DNA from: Plantago major
Lineage: Eukaryota > Streptophyta > Magnoliopsida > Lamiales > Plantaginaceae
Assembly: GCA_026545765.1 (NCBI GenBank)
Contig: JAIFAC010000108.1
Span: forward strand, 62,001-126,000
Direction of reading: 5' to 3'
Length of the DNA: 64,000 bases
The position numbers were made by a program, and so were the translations under genes. Shown in pieces: positions 54,573 to 64,000 of this stretch. Every line of letters starts with the position of its first letter. The stretch's first letter is position 1. The notes below the pieces were generated by a model. It ran no database searches. It saw only the letters and a program-made list of their open reading frames with translations, and was not told the DNA's origin.

Positions 54573-55600
54573 ATGGATGCAAACTACAATAGACCTCCAC
54601 GTGTTGATGGGTCCAACTACCATTCTTGGCAAATCCGGATGAGGACATACATCAAGTCCCTTGATGGCCGTGCTTGGAGATCCATTCTGGAAGGATACAC
54701 CTGGCCAACTGAAGGACATGATGCTGATGGTGACATTGTCCCCATCCCTGAAGAACGCTTCTCTGCAGTGACATACTTCTTAGCTCTTATAAAAAAAGCT
54801 TTAAATGCTATCTTTGGTCATGTAGATTCTCATATGTTTAAAATCATTCAAAAGCACTCACCAAAACAAGCTTGGGAATTACTTGAGTCATTGTGAAGGG
54901 GATGCTAGTGTCAAACAAACTAAACTTAGAATGCTTTGGTCTCAATTTGAAAATCTAAGAATGACGGAGGAAGAAACCATTGACTCCTATTTCGAAAAAC
55001 TTTTGACTCTCTCAAATGAAGTCCAAAGAGGGAGAAGCTATTTCTAATAGGCAACTTGTTTCCAAAGTCGTCGATCTCTTTCCTCAAGATTTAATACCAA
55101 AGTCACTATTTTGGAAGACACTCATAACTTCGCAACTATGGATTTTCATACTGTTGAACAATTTGAAAACTTTGAACTAAATGAAAATGAGAGACAAGGT
55201 ATGAAAACTCATAGTATCTCCCTTCACTGCTTCTAAAGCTAAATCTTCAAAGCGATAGTAGTAGTGATGAGTCCAATATGACCGAGGAAGCTTTCAACAA
55301 TCTTGTGAGGAAGTTCAAAAACTTAGATTCAGAAAAACTCGTCAAGGATCCTCAAGTGGAACTAAAACTTTCAAAAGAAAACCAATACTTTCAAAACCTG
55401 GTTCGCTTCCAAAACTAGCTCAATCGATTTCGATCGCACTCCTCTTAGTAAGATTAGATGTTTTGAATGCCAAGGTGGGGTCATTATCAAAATGAATGTG
55501 CTAACAATCTCGAAAAGAGAAAAGAATCTTCTTGCTTGTCTCAAAGATGACTCGATGAAGAACAGAAGATGAAGAAAAGAAGATGATTCAACTACCAATG
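54573..55600 (+). pseudogene. Sirevirus-like gag, frameshifted
   Basis: The frame MDANYNRPPRVDGSNYHSWQ runs to a TGA at 54896. It continues in other frames through LRMLWSQFENLRMTEEETI (about 54930), SYFEKLLTLSNEVQ and the CFECQG knuckle (about 55452-55490), which lacks its second half because of a frame error. A Lys/Glu-rich tail follows. Confidence 0.8.
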
Positions 55601-56540
55601 CGAGCTCTCCATCATCCACTTACAATGTTGATGACCAATGTTGGGACAACATTGTCGAGACAACATCGAATAGAAATCTTCTTTGACTATGATGACTCGA
55701 GAACTGAAATTTTGGCACTAACCAAACCCGAGAAGTCGAATCTCGATGTTTATGTCTACATGGTTCTGTGGATTTTGATATAGATAGTCCTTCAAGAGGA
55801 AGTTAATGCAGATCAAATGGTGAAGGATCCGCAATGATGTATGAGAAACTCTTCAAGAATGGAAGACTCAGAAACTCCTCAAGAAAACTGAGAAGGAGAA
55901 CTACAATCTGAAAGACACCATTGTCAAACTAGAAGCTGAATTAACAAAGAAGGACACTGAACTATTCAAGGTAATCTCTGAACTAGATAATGAAAAGAAG
56001 GTAATTGCAAAATGGAACTCCTCTACTTCTAGACTTAATGATATACTTGATGTGAACAATGATAGGACCACTGGTTTAGGGTACACCAGTAGTTATGATG
56101 AACTTGGGTGCAACATGAATCGCATCATAATCGATACCCCAAAGTTGTCAAACCTCTTCGAGCTCATAAAAGGTCCTACGTTTGTCAAAGAAAAAGCTTT
56201 GTTTGTGTGCACCATGTCATAAACTGGTCACAAAAGCCTCTGCTTCAAGTACCAAAAGGACTTAAAAGGAACATGTTGAGACCTCCAACCTCGTAATCTC
56301 TCCACAATTCCTCCCATCCAGTTTTCCAAAGAACAAAACAAAGGATGTTAGCAATGTTGTGACAACATCCACTTCAACAGAGACTGAAAGATGTAATCTT
56401 AAGACTCTGAAGTACTTTCCTAGTTCTCCTAAACAAGGCAAATCTCCAGGACAGATAAGAAAACACAAGAGTGTTTCGAAACATGTTTGGGTAGCTAAAG
56501 AAAAACATACTTGCAATGTTGCTTTTAATAGTTGCTACTT
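55601..56540 (+). pseudogene. Sirevirus-like gag-pol linker, coiled-coil remnant
   Basis: Charged heptad-like sequence (ETLKKTEKENYNLKD- and LEAELTKKDTELFKVISELD-type words read across frames at about 55850-56000) typical of the long coiled-coil linker between gag and protease in Sireviruses. No frame is open for long. Confidence 0.6.
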
Positions 56541-57000
56541 CCCCTAACAATGCTGGAAAATGGTACTTCGACAGTGGTTGTTCTAGGCACATGACTGTAA
56601 CCCAAAATTAGTCAAATTTTGTAGCTCAAAAGACAGGTACGGTAACATATGGAGGAGGATACCAAAGCAAAATACTTGGAAAGGGAACACTGTGCCTTGA
56701 AGGATATCCGAAACTCTCAAATGTTCTTCTTGTTGAAGGGTTAACGGCTAATCTTGTTAGTATAAGCCACCTGTGTGATGATGATCCCGAAAGTCAAGTT
56801 TGATAAACGTTCTTGCAAAGTTTATACTTGTGTGGACAAATTAATCAGTAATGACAGTGTGAGATCACAGACAACCGCTATGTGATGGGCATTCTTCAAA
56901 TGCAATGTTGCTCAACATGATGATGCAACATTGTGGCATAAGAAATTGGGACATGTCAATTACGTAAATGGAGAAGATCATCAAAACAATGTGGTGACAG
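56541..57000 (+). pseudogene. Sirevirus-like protease and pre-integrase region
   Basis: KWYFDSGCSRHMT (about 56561-56600) is the Ty1/copia protease active site DSG with its downstream HMT. It is followed by YGGGYQSKILGKGTL and NVLLVEGLTANLVSISHLCD, then HKKLGHVN (about 56938) of the pre-integrase zinc region. A TAG soon after HMT and a frame break near 56780 disable it. Confidence 0.85.
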
Positions 57001-57775
57001 AGTGCCAAAGCTTATCAATGTAGGGAAACATGTGTGTGGCTGGCCTTATGGGAAAACAAACCAAGGTGACACATCAGCTACTTCTGATTGAAGGACAACA
57101 AAGAGGTACTTTTAACTGCTTTGAACTCCTGCATATGGATCTCATGGGTCCTATAGAAGCTAAAAGTTTAGGAGGAGCCTGGTATATCTATGTTATAGTT
57201 GATGATTTTCTAGATACACTTGGGTCAATTTTTGAAAGAAAATCATAAACTTTGAATCCTTCAAAATCGGCATACAAAATGTTGTAATCGATTACTCTAC
57301 TCTTGTTCAAAGAATTGATCGACCATGGTAAAGAATTCGAGAATCAATTCTTTGATAAATCAGAAAAGAAAGGAATCATGCATGAATACTACTCCTAAGA
57401 CACCACAACAAAATGGTGTTGCTGAAAGGAAAACGGACCCTTCAAGAAATGGCGAGTGATGTTGAGCTCAATGAACCTATCAAAAGGTTGTGGGGTCAAG
57501 TGAACACCTTGTCACATAATCAATCGTGTCTATCTTCGTCGTGTTCTCTCGACCACTCCTATGAGATGTTGAAAGGTAGAAAACCCAATCTTAAGTACTT
57601 TCATGTATTTGGATGTGTGTGTTACATACTCAATGATAGAGAACATCTAGGGAAGTTTGATGCTAAAAGTGACAAAGGAATCTTTGTAGGATACTCTCAA
57701 AATAGTCAAGCGTATAGAATATACAATCCTAGATTGCAGACTATACAAGAGTCTCGTGAATGTTTCCTTTGATGA
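57001..57775 (+). pseudogene. Sirevirus-like integrase
   Basis: LLHMDLMGPIEAKSLGGAWY (first Asp) leads to a VDDFLD stretch, and DHGKEFENQFF-type sequence follows near 57326. TPQQNGVAERK (Glu, about 57392-57425), then LKYFHVFGCVCYILNDREHL and GKFDAKSDKGIFVGYSQNSQ complete the domain. There are at least three frames and one short deletion in the core. Confidence 0.85.
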
Positions 57776-58049
57776 CTCGAGCCCTATGCCCGTAAGAAGA
57801 TCTTTGCAGTCTTGAAAGTTATCGACTCAACCTCGACTCTTCTACACGTGAGAACGCATCGAACCGTGACTCATGCTTTTGATCAAAATGAAAGAACCCA
57901 TGATGTGGGCAATGTTGTGCCAACATCCCTCCAGGTAATGATGACTCAACATTAAATTCAACATCCCATTTACACTCATGATGAAGAACAAGTCGATCCT
58001 CATAATGAGACCGAGGTCATCGACAATCCATCCGCATTAATGCCGCACT

Positions 58050-59215
58050 ATGTCTCCGACTCACGAAAGGATCCTCCTCCTAGAATTCGCAAAGATCATC
58101 CAGTTCCCAAGTAATTGGAAATCCAAGAGGAAGGACATTGAGGGAAACACGTGCAAAACTACAAGGAAACACTCGACTTTGAAATATGTCACCGTAAGTT
58201 CCTCGTGCTTTGTTTCTTTAATTGAACCTAAAAATGTGAAAGAAGCTCTTGCTGATGATTTTTGGATAGAAGCAATACAAGATGAACTTCGTCAGTTCCA
58301 AACAAATGAAGTCTGGACTCTTGTTCCCCGCCCCCATAATATAAATGTCATAGGCACCAAGTGGATTTTCAAAAATAAGAGTGATGAAAAGGGGATAGTT
58401 GTAAAAAACAAAGCAAGATTGGTTGCTCAAGGTTACACTCAAGTGGAAGGCATTGATTTTGATGAGACCTTCGCTCCTGTTGCTAGATTAGAGTCCATTC
58501 GCTTGCTCCTAGCCTTAGCATGTTGTCTTAACATAAAACTCAACCAAATGGATGTTAAAGGAGCTTTCTTGAATGGTTACATTGACAAAGAAGTGTATGT
58601 TGACCAACCTAGAGGGTTTGAAGATCCTTTTTACCCTGACCATGTTTTTAAACTAAGAAAAGCCTTGTATGGTTTGAAACAAGCCCCACGCGCTTGGTAT
58701 GCTAGGTTGACAGAATTCCTAGTTGGGTTAGGATTTAAAAGAGGTGAGGGAGATCAAACTCTGTTTATCCTCAGGAAAGGAAAAGACATCGCATTGCTCA
58801 AATCTATGTTGATGATATTGTATTTGGTGCTACTAACCTCTCCTTGCTAGATAAGTTTGTTCAAGCCATGACAGGAACCTTTGAGATGAGTATGATTGGT
58901 GAACTCAGTTTCTTCTTGGGGCTCCAGATACAGCAGAAACAGGAAGGTCTCTTTATCTTGCAAGAGAAATATGCCAAGAATCTTATCACAAAATTTGGTC
59001 TGGAAAATGCCAAACCTTGCAGCACTCCCATGGCTACTTCTCTGAAACTCAGCAAAACCGATGTTGGGGACGATGTTGACCCAACATTGTACAGATCAAT
59101 GATTGAAGTCTTTGTATCTTTCAACACCGCACGACATCATGTTCTCTGCTTGTGTGTGTGCTGTATCAATCCAAACCCAAAATATCTCACTTAATCGGTC
59201 AAAAGAATCATTAGA
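58050..59215 (+). pseudogene. Sirevirus-like reverse transcriptase
   Basis: The 266-codon frame at 58050-58850 contains EALADDFWIEAIQDELRQF, VIGTKWIFKNKSDEKG, KARLVAQGYTQVEGIDF, MDVKGAFLNGYI with its catalytic Asp, and ALYGLKQAPRAWY. One lost base near 58795 shifts the frame just before YVDDIVFGAT (about 58805-58835), so the Asp-Asp motif is read in the next frame. The third frame (58844-59194) continues with MSMIGELSFFLGLQIQQ and KPCSTPMATSLKLSK. All catalytic Asp residues are encoded. A single-base correction is all that separates the two main frames, so sequence error is possible. Confidence 0.9.
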
Positions 59216-59719
59216 TATATATCGTGAACTGTTAATCTTGGATTATGGTATGCATGTGATTCAAACACTAATCATTGGGATTTAGTGATTCGATTGGCTG
59301 GTGACTTAGATGATCGAAAATCAACTAGTGGAGGTTTTTTATCTTCGACCAAATCTTGTGTCATGGTATAGTAAGAAACAAAATTGTGTCTCTCTCATCA
59401 TCAATCAATATCTAGCGGGAGTCAGGTGTCTCAACTAATTTGGCTGAACAATATGCATGAATATGGGTTTCAAAGTGACACTCTTTTGATGTTTTGTGAT
59501 AACTTAAGTGCCATTCACATTTCCAAGAACCCTGTTCAACACTCACGCATCAAGCATATAGACATTCGACATCATTTTCTTAGAGACCTAGTCTCCAAAC
59601 AAATTATTGACATACAACACATTGATACCACAAATCGCTTAGTCGACATTTTCACAAAGCCCCTTGATAAGGAGAGATTCTTCAGTTTGAGAAGGTCTCT
59701 TGGTCTTTGCACTGTTTGA
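59216..59719 (+). pseudogene. Sirevirus-like RNase H
   Basis: DDRKSTSGGFL near 59311-59345 is the first RNase H motif. It is followed in the frame 59384-59719 by LMFCDNLSAIHISKNPVQHSRIKHID and the end KHIDIRHHFLRDLV through TKPLDKERF. A TGA at 59717-59719 ends pol. Confidence 0.85.
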
Positions 59720-62700
59720 TAGGATTTGCTGCAAGCAATGTTGACATAACATCACGGTCAACATTGACTTCTGTGTTTACCTAGTGTTGCCTTTTTTTTG
59801 CTATTTTTTCTTCTTCTCGTGTGTCAATGTGTTTTTGTGCTTCACGGTCAATGGTTGTTCCTGATTTGTAGCTTACAGGTGATTCTTAGGGTGGAAAGAC
59901 CGCTTGAAACCAAGGTTGAAAGGGATTGAGTCTCCGTGTGTTTGCTTATGTAAAATCCACTTTACTACTTTTTGGCTATTTTACTCGTACCTTGACTCAC
60001 TCTTAATGTTGCCTCCTGTCCTTTATGCTTAATAAATCTAATGAATTATGATAACAAGGGCTCAAGTGTTTCACGAGGATCGTGGTCATGTGTTTCAAAT
60101 ACTATCCAAATATCGACGTGGCCAATGTGTCATATGTCGGAGGGTTGATGGCCCGCCCAGATCGAAACCGACACGCATAAAAGTGCCGATTCTCGTAATG
60201 TCATTGTTAACCGTTCGAAATACCAATTAACCCAATGTGGTCAAATGAGTGATCTTTATGCCATGAGACGGTGTTTGCTTAACTCCGTGATAGTTTCGCT
60301 TTGAGCGGATTCATACGTGTTCCAATTATTTGACATGGTTCATCTCATGGTCACCCCACTCAAACTTATGATAATTGTTCAATTTACTTTTGAGGCAATG
60401 TCAGTGTGTTTCTTTGGTATTCCTTTCTCTTTCGCTTTTGCCCGCAGATGGTGTTAATCTGCACATCTTGAGACTTGGTTTCGGGTCGACTTACATTAAG
60501 AATGGTCTGATTTCGATGTTGTCATCAATGTTGAGCCAACATCCCGTCAACATCGCTCGTGCTTGAAGTACCTTTCTTTCTTTGTTTTTGTGTGCTCTTC
60601 CGTGTTTTTGGGTCATTTAAGGGGAGTAATTTTGTGTCTTCGTAACTGCAAGTGTCTTACTCTTATCTGATCTTGATTGGTTTCCTAAACCAAAAATGTA
60701 CCTCCCTAGGTTGAGTTTTGAGAATCTCCTTCATTTTTGACCTAATTGATATGGTGGTCATTTGCTTTCCTTAATCTCATAATTAAATTGTGTACGATCT
60801 TCGTTTGTGTTTTGATATATATGGTTATGATCTTTGAAGCAAACCAACCAAAAATACTCCTTCAACCATATTACCTTCTCTCATTAGCCCACTTCTCCAC
60901 CACTCACAAAAACTGCCATCTTTCCAAACCACATTCTTTAAAAAAAAAAAAATCCTTTCTCCTTATTCACTTTTTACTCCCAAACTCTTCACCTTCCCTC
61001 ACTTTATTCACTTGTCACTCTCAACCAAACCACTTCCCGCTTTCTCCTTCAACTCTGATTCACGACCGAATAATGTCGCTCCGACAAAACCCGCTCTGCC
61101 CGAGTTTCATGCTAAACACCGAGGGGAGCAAGCATATCCTCTTCCCATCCGTGCGAACGCCGATTTTGAGATTCCACTATGAGATAAGTGAGGATTCGAA
61201 GAATGTGCTGAAAACTCCCATCTCTGCATCAAAACCACCATCTCCATCTTCAAAAACCCAACAGAGTCGCCACCATCAAACCCTCTTAGTTTGTCATAAA
61301 CCCTTGTTAAATTGGGAAACATGCCAGACGACTTGCCACAAGATCTGAGGGATGATGATGAAAGCCCAATGGGGATAGAGAAAGATGCTCCCATGGAGGA
61401 TGCTGGGAAAGATGTTGAACATACCGAAATTCAACATGCAGATCTGAGAGAAAACCCCCAAAACCCTTCATCTGTCAAGAAGATGATGTACAACAACTCG
61501 ACAAAACAGGGAAACGGCCATCGATGGCCTGAATGGTGTTGAGAATCGAAGCATGCACTCAAAATGTTGAGAAACCCGCAGATGAGCCTACTATCGAACC
61601 AACAGGTGGAAGATTGGCAAATGATGACTGGAGAAATGAAGTGACCATGAATATAGATGAGGATGTTGTTGCAACATCGCTTGCTCATGATGATAACAAT
61701 GATGAAAGCTCATGATATGGAGGATTATGAGCTGAACCAAGATGACTCGAAGGATGCCTCAATGGTTGATGAAGAAGATCTGAGCAACTCAGATGAAAGC
61801 TCAGATGACTCAAGATTATGAAGTCGAGATGTAGGAAGAATCAAGAAGAATCACTGATGATGAGGATGTCATTCTTGGAGAAGATCAGATTGAAGATCCC
61901 GAGGTAAATGATCTATCCTCCGAACTCGTGTTACGTATGGTTCGATTGATGAAGATGCAGCTTTCATTTGTTCTATGATAACAAGAATCTAGAAAAATAT
62001 GAGAAAATCAAAATAATGCTATAGATGTTGAGAAGATAATTAAAGAGGAATCATTTGAAGAGTATAACTTGTCGCCTATCCAAGAAAAGGAATCTCTTTT
62101 ATCATACCCAATATGTCGCTTTTGTTCCCAAATCATCGAGAATTTTATGCTCATTTATCCGAGAATTTTGGTAGTGAAGGCCATGGTAAGCATCACTGTG
62201 TATCTTAGTGATATATTCTTCTCGACTTCTAAGGACATCAATACAGTACGTTATAGAAATAGGGATGAGGTTGAGACTCGTGGAGGTGACTATGGATGAG
62301 ATTGCTAGAGAGCTAACGCAGGAAAATTAAAATCTTGCTCGGGACTCTAGATCCAAATATTGTTGTTCTCTAGTATCTGCTTCGCCAGATTTGCCCGTCA
62401 TAACTCGCCATCTTCCTATAACAACAAGCTCACCAAGAGGCAAATGCCCATGTTGCTTTACAGATTAAAATGGGTTACAATGTCAATCTAGGAGAAAGGA
62501 TTCTCAAGCATCTAGAAAATTCCAAGAATAGAGGATCGTAGAGGCCATTTGATTCTCCCATCCACTATATTTGTTATCCTTCGTATGCAGGTATTGAGGT
62601 CAAAGCCAATGATGTCTATCATTCCAACTTCAAATCCATCACAGCCACCAAAACAACCGGGAAACACATGACAGATCTGTGGATCTTCCTTCGGTAGATC

Positions 62701-63146
62701 CCATGTTTCTATGAACATGGATGTGGAGGAGAATATTCCTCTTTCTATCGCAAAGCCGATGCACCGAAGCTCAGAAGTTGTCGCTTTCAACATTCAATGT
62801 TGACTTACATGTCGTTCAACATTGATTCCTAACATTGAAACTCCGCTTCATGTATTTTAATCAACATGACAAGTCGATTCTAGCAAATCAAAGGGCTTGA
62901 TGAGCAGATCTCAAACAATCAAGTTTAGAAGTACTCTAGTTTCTTTTCTTTCCTCACAAAAGGGAGAATAGATAACTTGAAGTTCATTCTTCTTGATTCT
63001 GTTGAACAATTATAATTTTGTGGGTCTCAGAATATTTTAAATTCTCTAGAATAGATCTTTAGTCGTTAAGGTGGGGAATAGATCTTTAGCGCTTCTAGGT
63101 ATGTTTCATTAATCTTTGTTTTGTTTTGTGATGAAAGACTAAGATT
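59720..63146 (+). other. Sirevirus-like post-pol region with broken coding remnants
   Basis: No frame is long. A start near 61074 (MSLRQNPLCPSF) is preceded by a CT-rich leader (60930-61060), and Asp/Glu-rich sequence follows (MGNMPDDLPQDLRDDDESPM at 61312, then to about 62300). Sireviruses often carry an additional ORF here, sometimes called env-like. No transmembrane segment or recognised domain is visible, so the function is unknown. Confidence 0.5.
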
Positions 63147-63156
63147 AAGGGGAGAT
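63147..63156 (+). promoter_or_regulatory. Polypurine tract of the Sirevirus-like element
   Basis: AAGGGGAGAT immediately precedes the 3' LTR start TGAAAG. Confidence 0.9.
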
Positions 63157-63971
63157 TGAAAGTGCAGATGCACTTATATTTTGATAATCTTGTCTTTCAA
63201 TAATCAGCCCAAGTTTGTGTTTGTTGTTGTTTGTGAAGTCAGGATTACCAATGTTGTATAACATTGTGAGGATAGAATTCAATGTCCGCATAACATTGAA
63301 GATATAGCATTGCGAGAGACATCAAGACAAAGCACATTGGTGAAACTTGATCGAAGTATTGACAAATCTAACAAGAAATGATTTAAGAAAAAGAAACTTG
63401 TGGTGAAAGCAAGAAGGAATATATTTTATGAAGAATCTAAATATGGAAATTTCCTTCTATGCTATATCAAGAAAACAAGTAAAGGAAAATTGCATTTATT
63501 TGAGATCCTATTGCCTTTCGACATAGATGGAAGAGGTCATATCTCAAGTATATATATGCAAGGATTCAAAGAAGCAAGGTTGAGCTTTGAAAAGATCAAT
63601 TGAGATTTAAAGAGTTTAGCTTCTTGTTTTCTCGCTAGCTTTAGAGTTTGTCTAAGAGTATTCATTGTTGGAATAACGCTTTCAAACATCGACTAGAATA
63701 GCTTTTACTGCTGGTTTTCTAGTGGTTAGTTTGGTTGTTTAATCAATCGTCAGGATTGTATTAAACCTAGTTGATTAGATCTACTTTTCCGCCGTGCAGA
63801 TATTTTGCCTAAGGGCGTACCGCTAATATATTTCTATATATTGGTAATAGAAGTTTTAATATTATTCATCCGATGTTATTCGCTTATCGTAGACATTGTT
63901 GAACAACATTGTTACAACATTGTCTCGTTGATCTAGTTCCAAGTACCAATCCGGGATCTTAAGTTCTAATA
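63157..63971 (+). repeat. Sirevirus-like 3' LTR
   Basis: 815 bp, collinear with 53720-54521. It ends TTCTAATA where the 5' copy has TTCTAACA. The last segment contains an extra ACATTGTTGAACAACATTG...ACAACATTGT block (63893-63924) compared with the 5' LTR. Confidence 0.9.
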
Positions 63972-64000
63972 TTTCTTCAACCTAAAACTCATTCATTCAG

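Larger units (their letters stand above)
53720..63971 (+). mobile_element. Sirevirus-like Ty1/copia retrotransposon, about 10.25 kb
   Basis: LTRs at 53720-54521 and 63157-63971 both begin TGAAAGTGCAG and share nearly all sequence apart from many short indels. Inside are a diverged tRNA-Met primer site, gag, protease, integrase, RT, RNase H, a long post-pol region of about 3.4 kb, and the PPT AAGGGGAGAT. Element length, LTR length, gag start (PPRVDGSNYHSWQIRMRTYI) and the long post-pol region point to the Sirevirus/Maximus branch. Possible TSD is GTTCT before versus TTTCT after, one mismatch. Genes are frameshifted. Confidence 0.9.

Overview
The window is nuclear DNA from a flowering plant, most likely a eudicot. 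The evidence is one intron-containing LEA_2-type gene and plant-specific transposon families: CACTA with TNP2/Transposase_24-type remnants, a zf-BED/RICESLEEPER-type hAT, Ty3/gypsy of the Tat lineage, a Sirevirus-like Ty1/copia and an endogenous caulimovirus. An asterid source (for example Lamiales) is only a guess. No rRNA, tRNA or CRISPR locus was recognised. Most of the 64 kb is nested transposable elements, and most of their genes are broken.

Layout. (1) 1-14.2 kb is a repeat mosaic. It holds fragments of two unrelated host genes that still have exon-intron structure: a calcineurin-like metallophosphoesterase (+, about 2.4-3.1 kb) and an MS5/SDI-type TPR protein (-, 4.3-6.0 kb). They lie between direct repeats and long arrays of the decamer TTAGTTTCAG. 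A 3654-bp CACTA element sits inside the array at 9261-12914 with TSD TGT, and a truncated MULE-like N-terminal domain lies at 13.6-13.9 kb. (2) 15.3-17.6 kb carries the only gene that looks intact, a two-exon LEA_2/NHL-type membrane protein on the minus strand. (3) 19.2-19.5 kb is a small MITE. (4) 19.9-31.8 kb is a degraded endogenous caulimovirus on the minus strand bracketed by a 48-bp direct repeat. A 6291-bp hAT (22913-29203, TSD TTTATAAC) interrupts its reverse transcriptase. That hAT has three tandem copies of its 5' coding portion, and the third copy is itself interrupted by a 1178-bp CACTA (27304-28481, TSD ATA) full of GGT repeats. (5) 32-36 kb is AT-rich intergenic DNA with one MITE-like element. 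(6) 36.2-64 kb is a Ty1/copia element split by a 13,954-bp Tat-lineage gypsy element (38039-51992, LTRs of 915 and 919 bp, TSD ATGAT) and cut in its RT by a roughly 10.25-kb Sirevirus-like copia element (53720-63971).

The insertion order can be read directly: caulimovirus, then hAT, then CACTA; and copia, then Tat, with the Sirevirus-like element in the 3' part of the copia. The Tat element carries a multi-exon antisense gene (Transposase_28-type) and a 55-bp tandem array upstream of its 3' LTR. The Sirevirus-like element carries a recurrent inverted motif pair (CAATGTTG...CAACATTG) in its LTRs, coding region and 3' region.

Many frameshifts and many differences between LTR pairs or duplicate copies are tiny indels at CAG/CTG trinucleotides. 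This suggests that part of the apparent decay could be a consensus-sequence artefact at CHG-methylated sites, so the pseudogene calls inside repeats should be read with that in mind.
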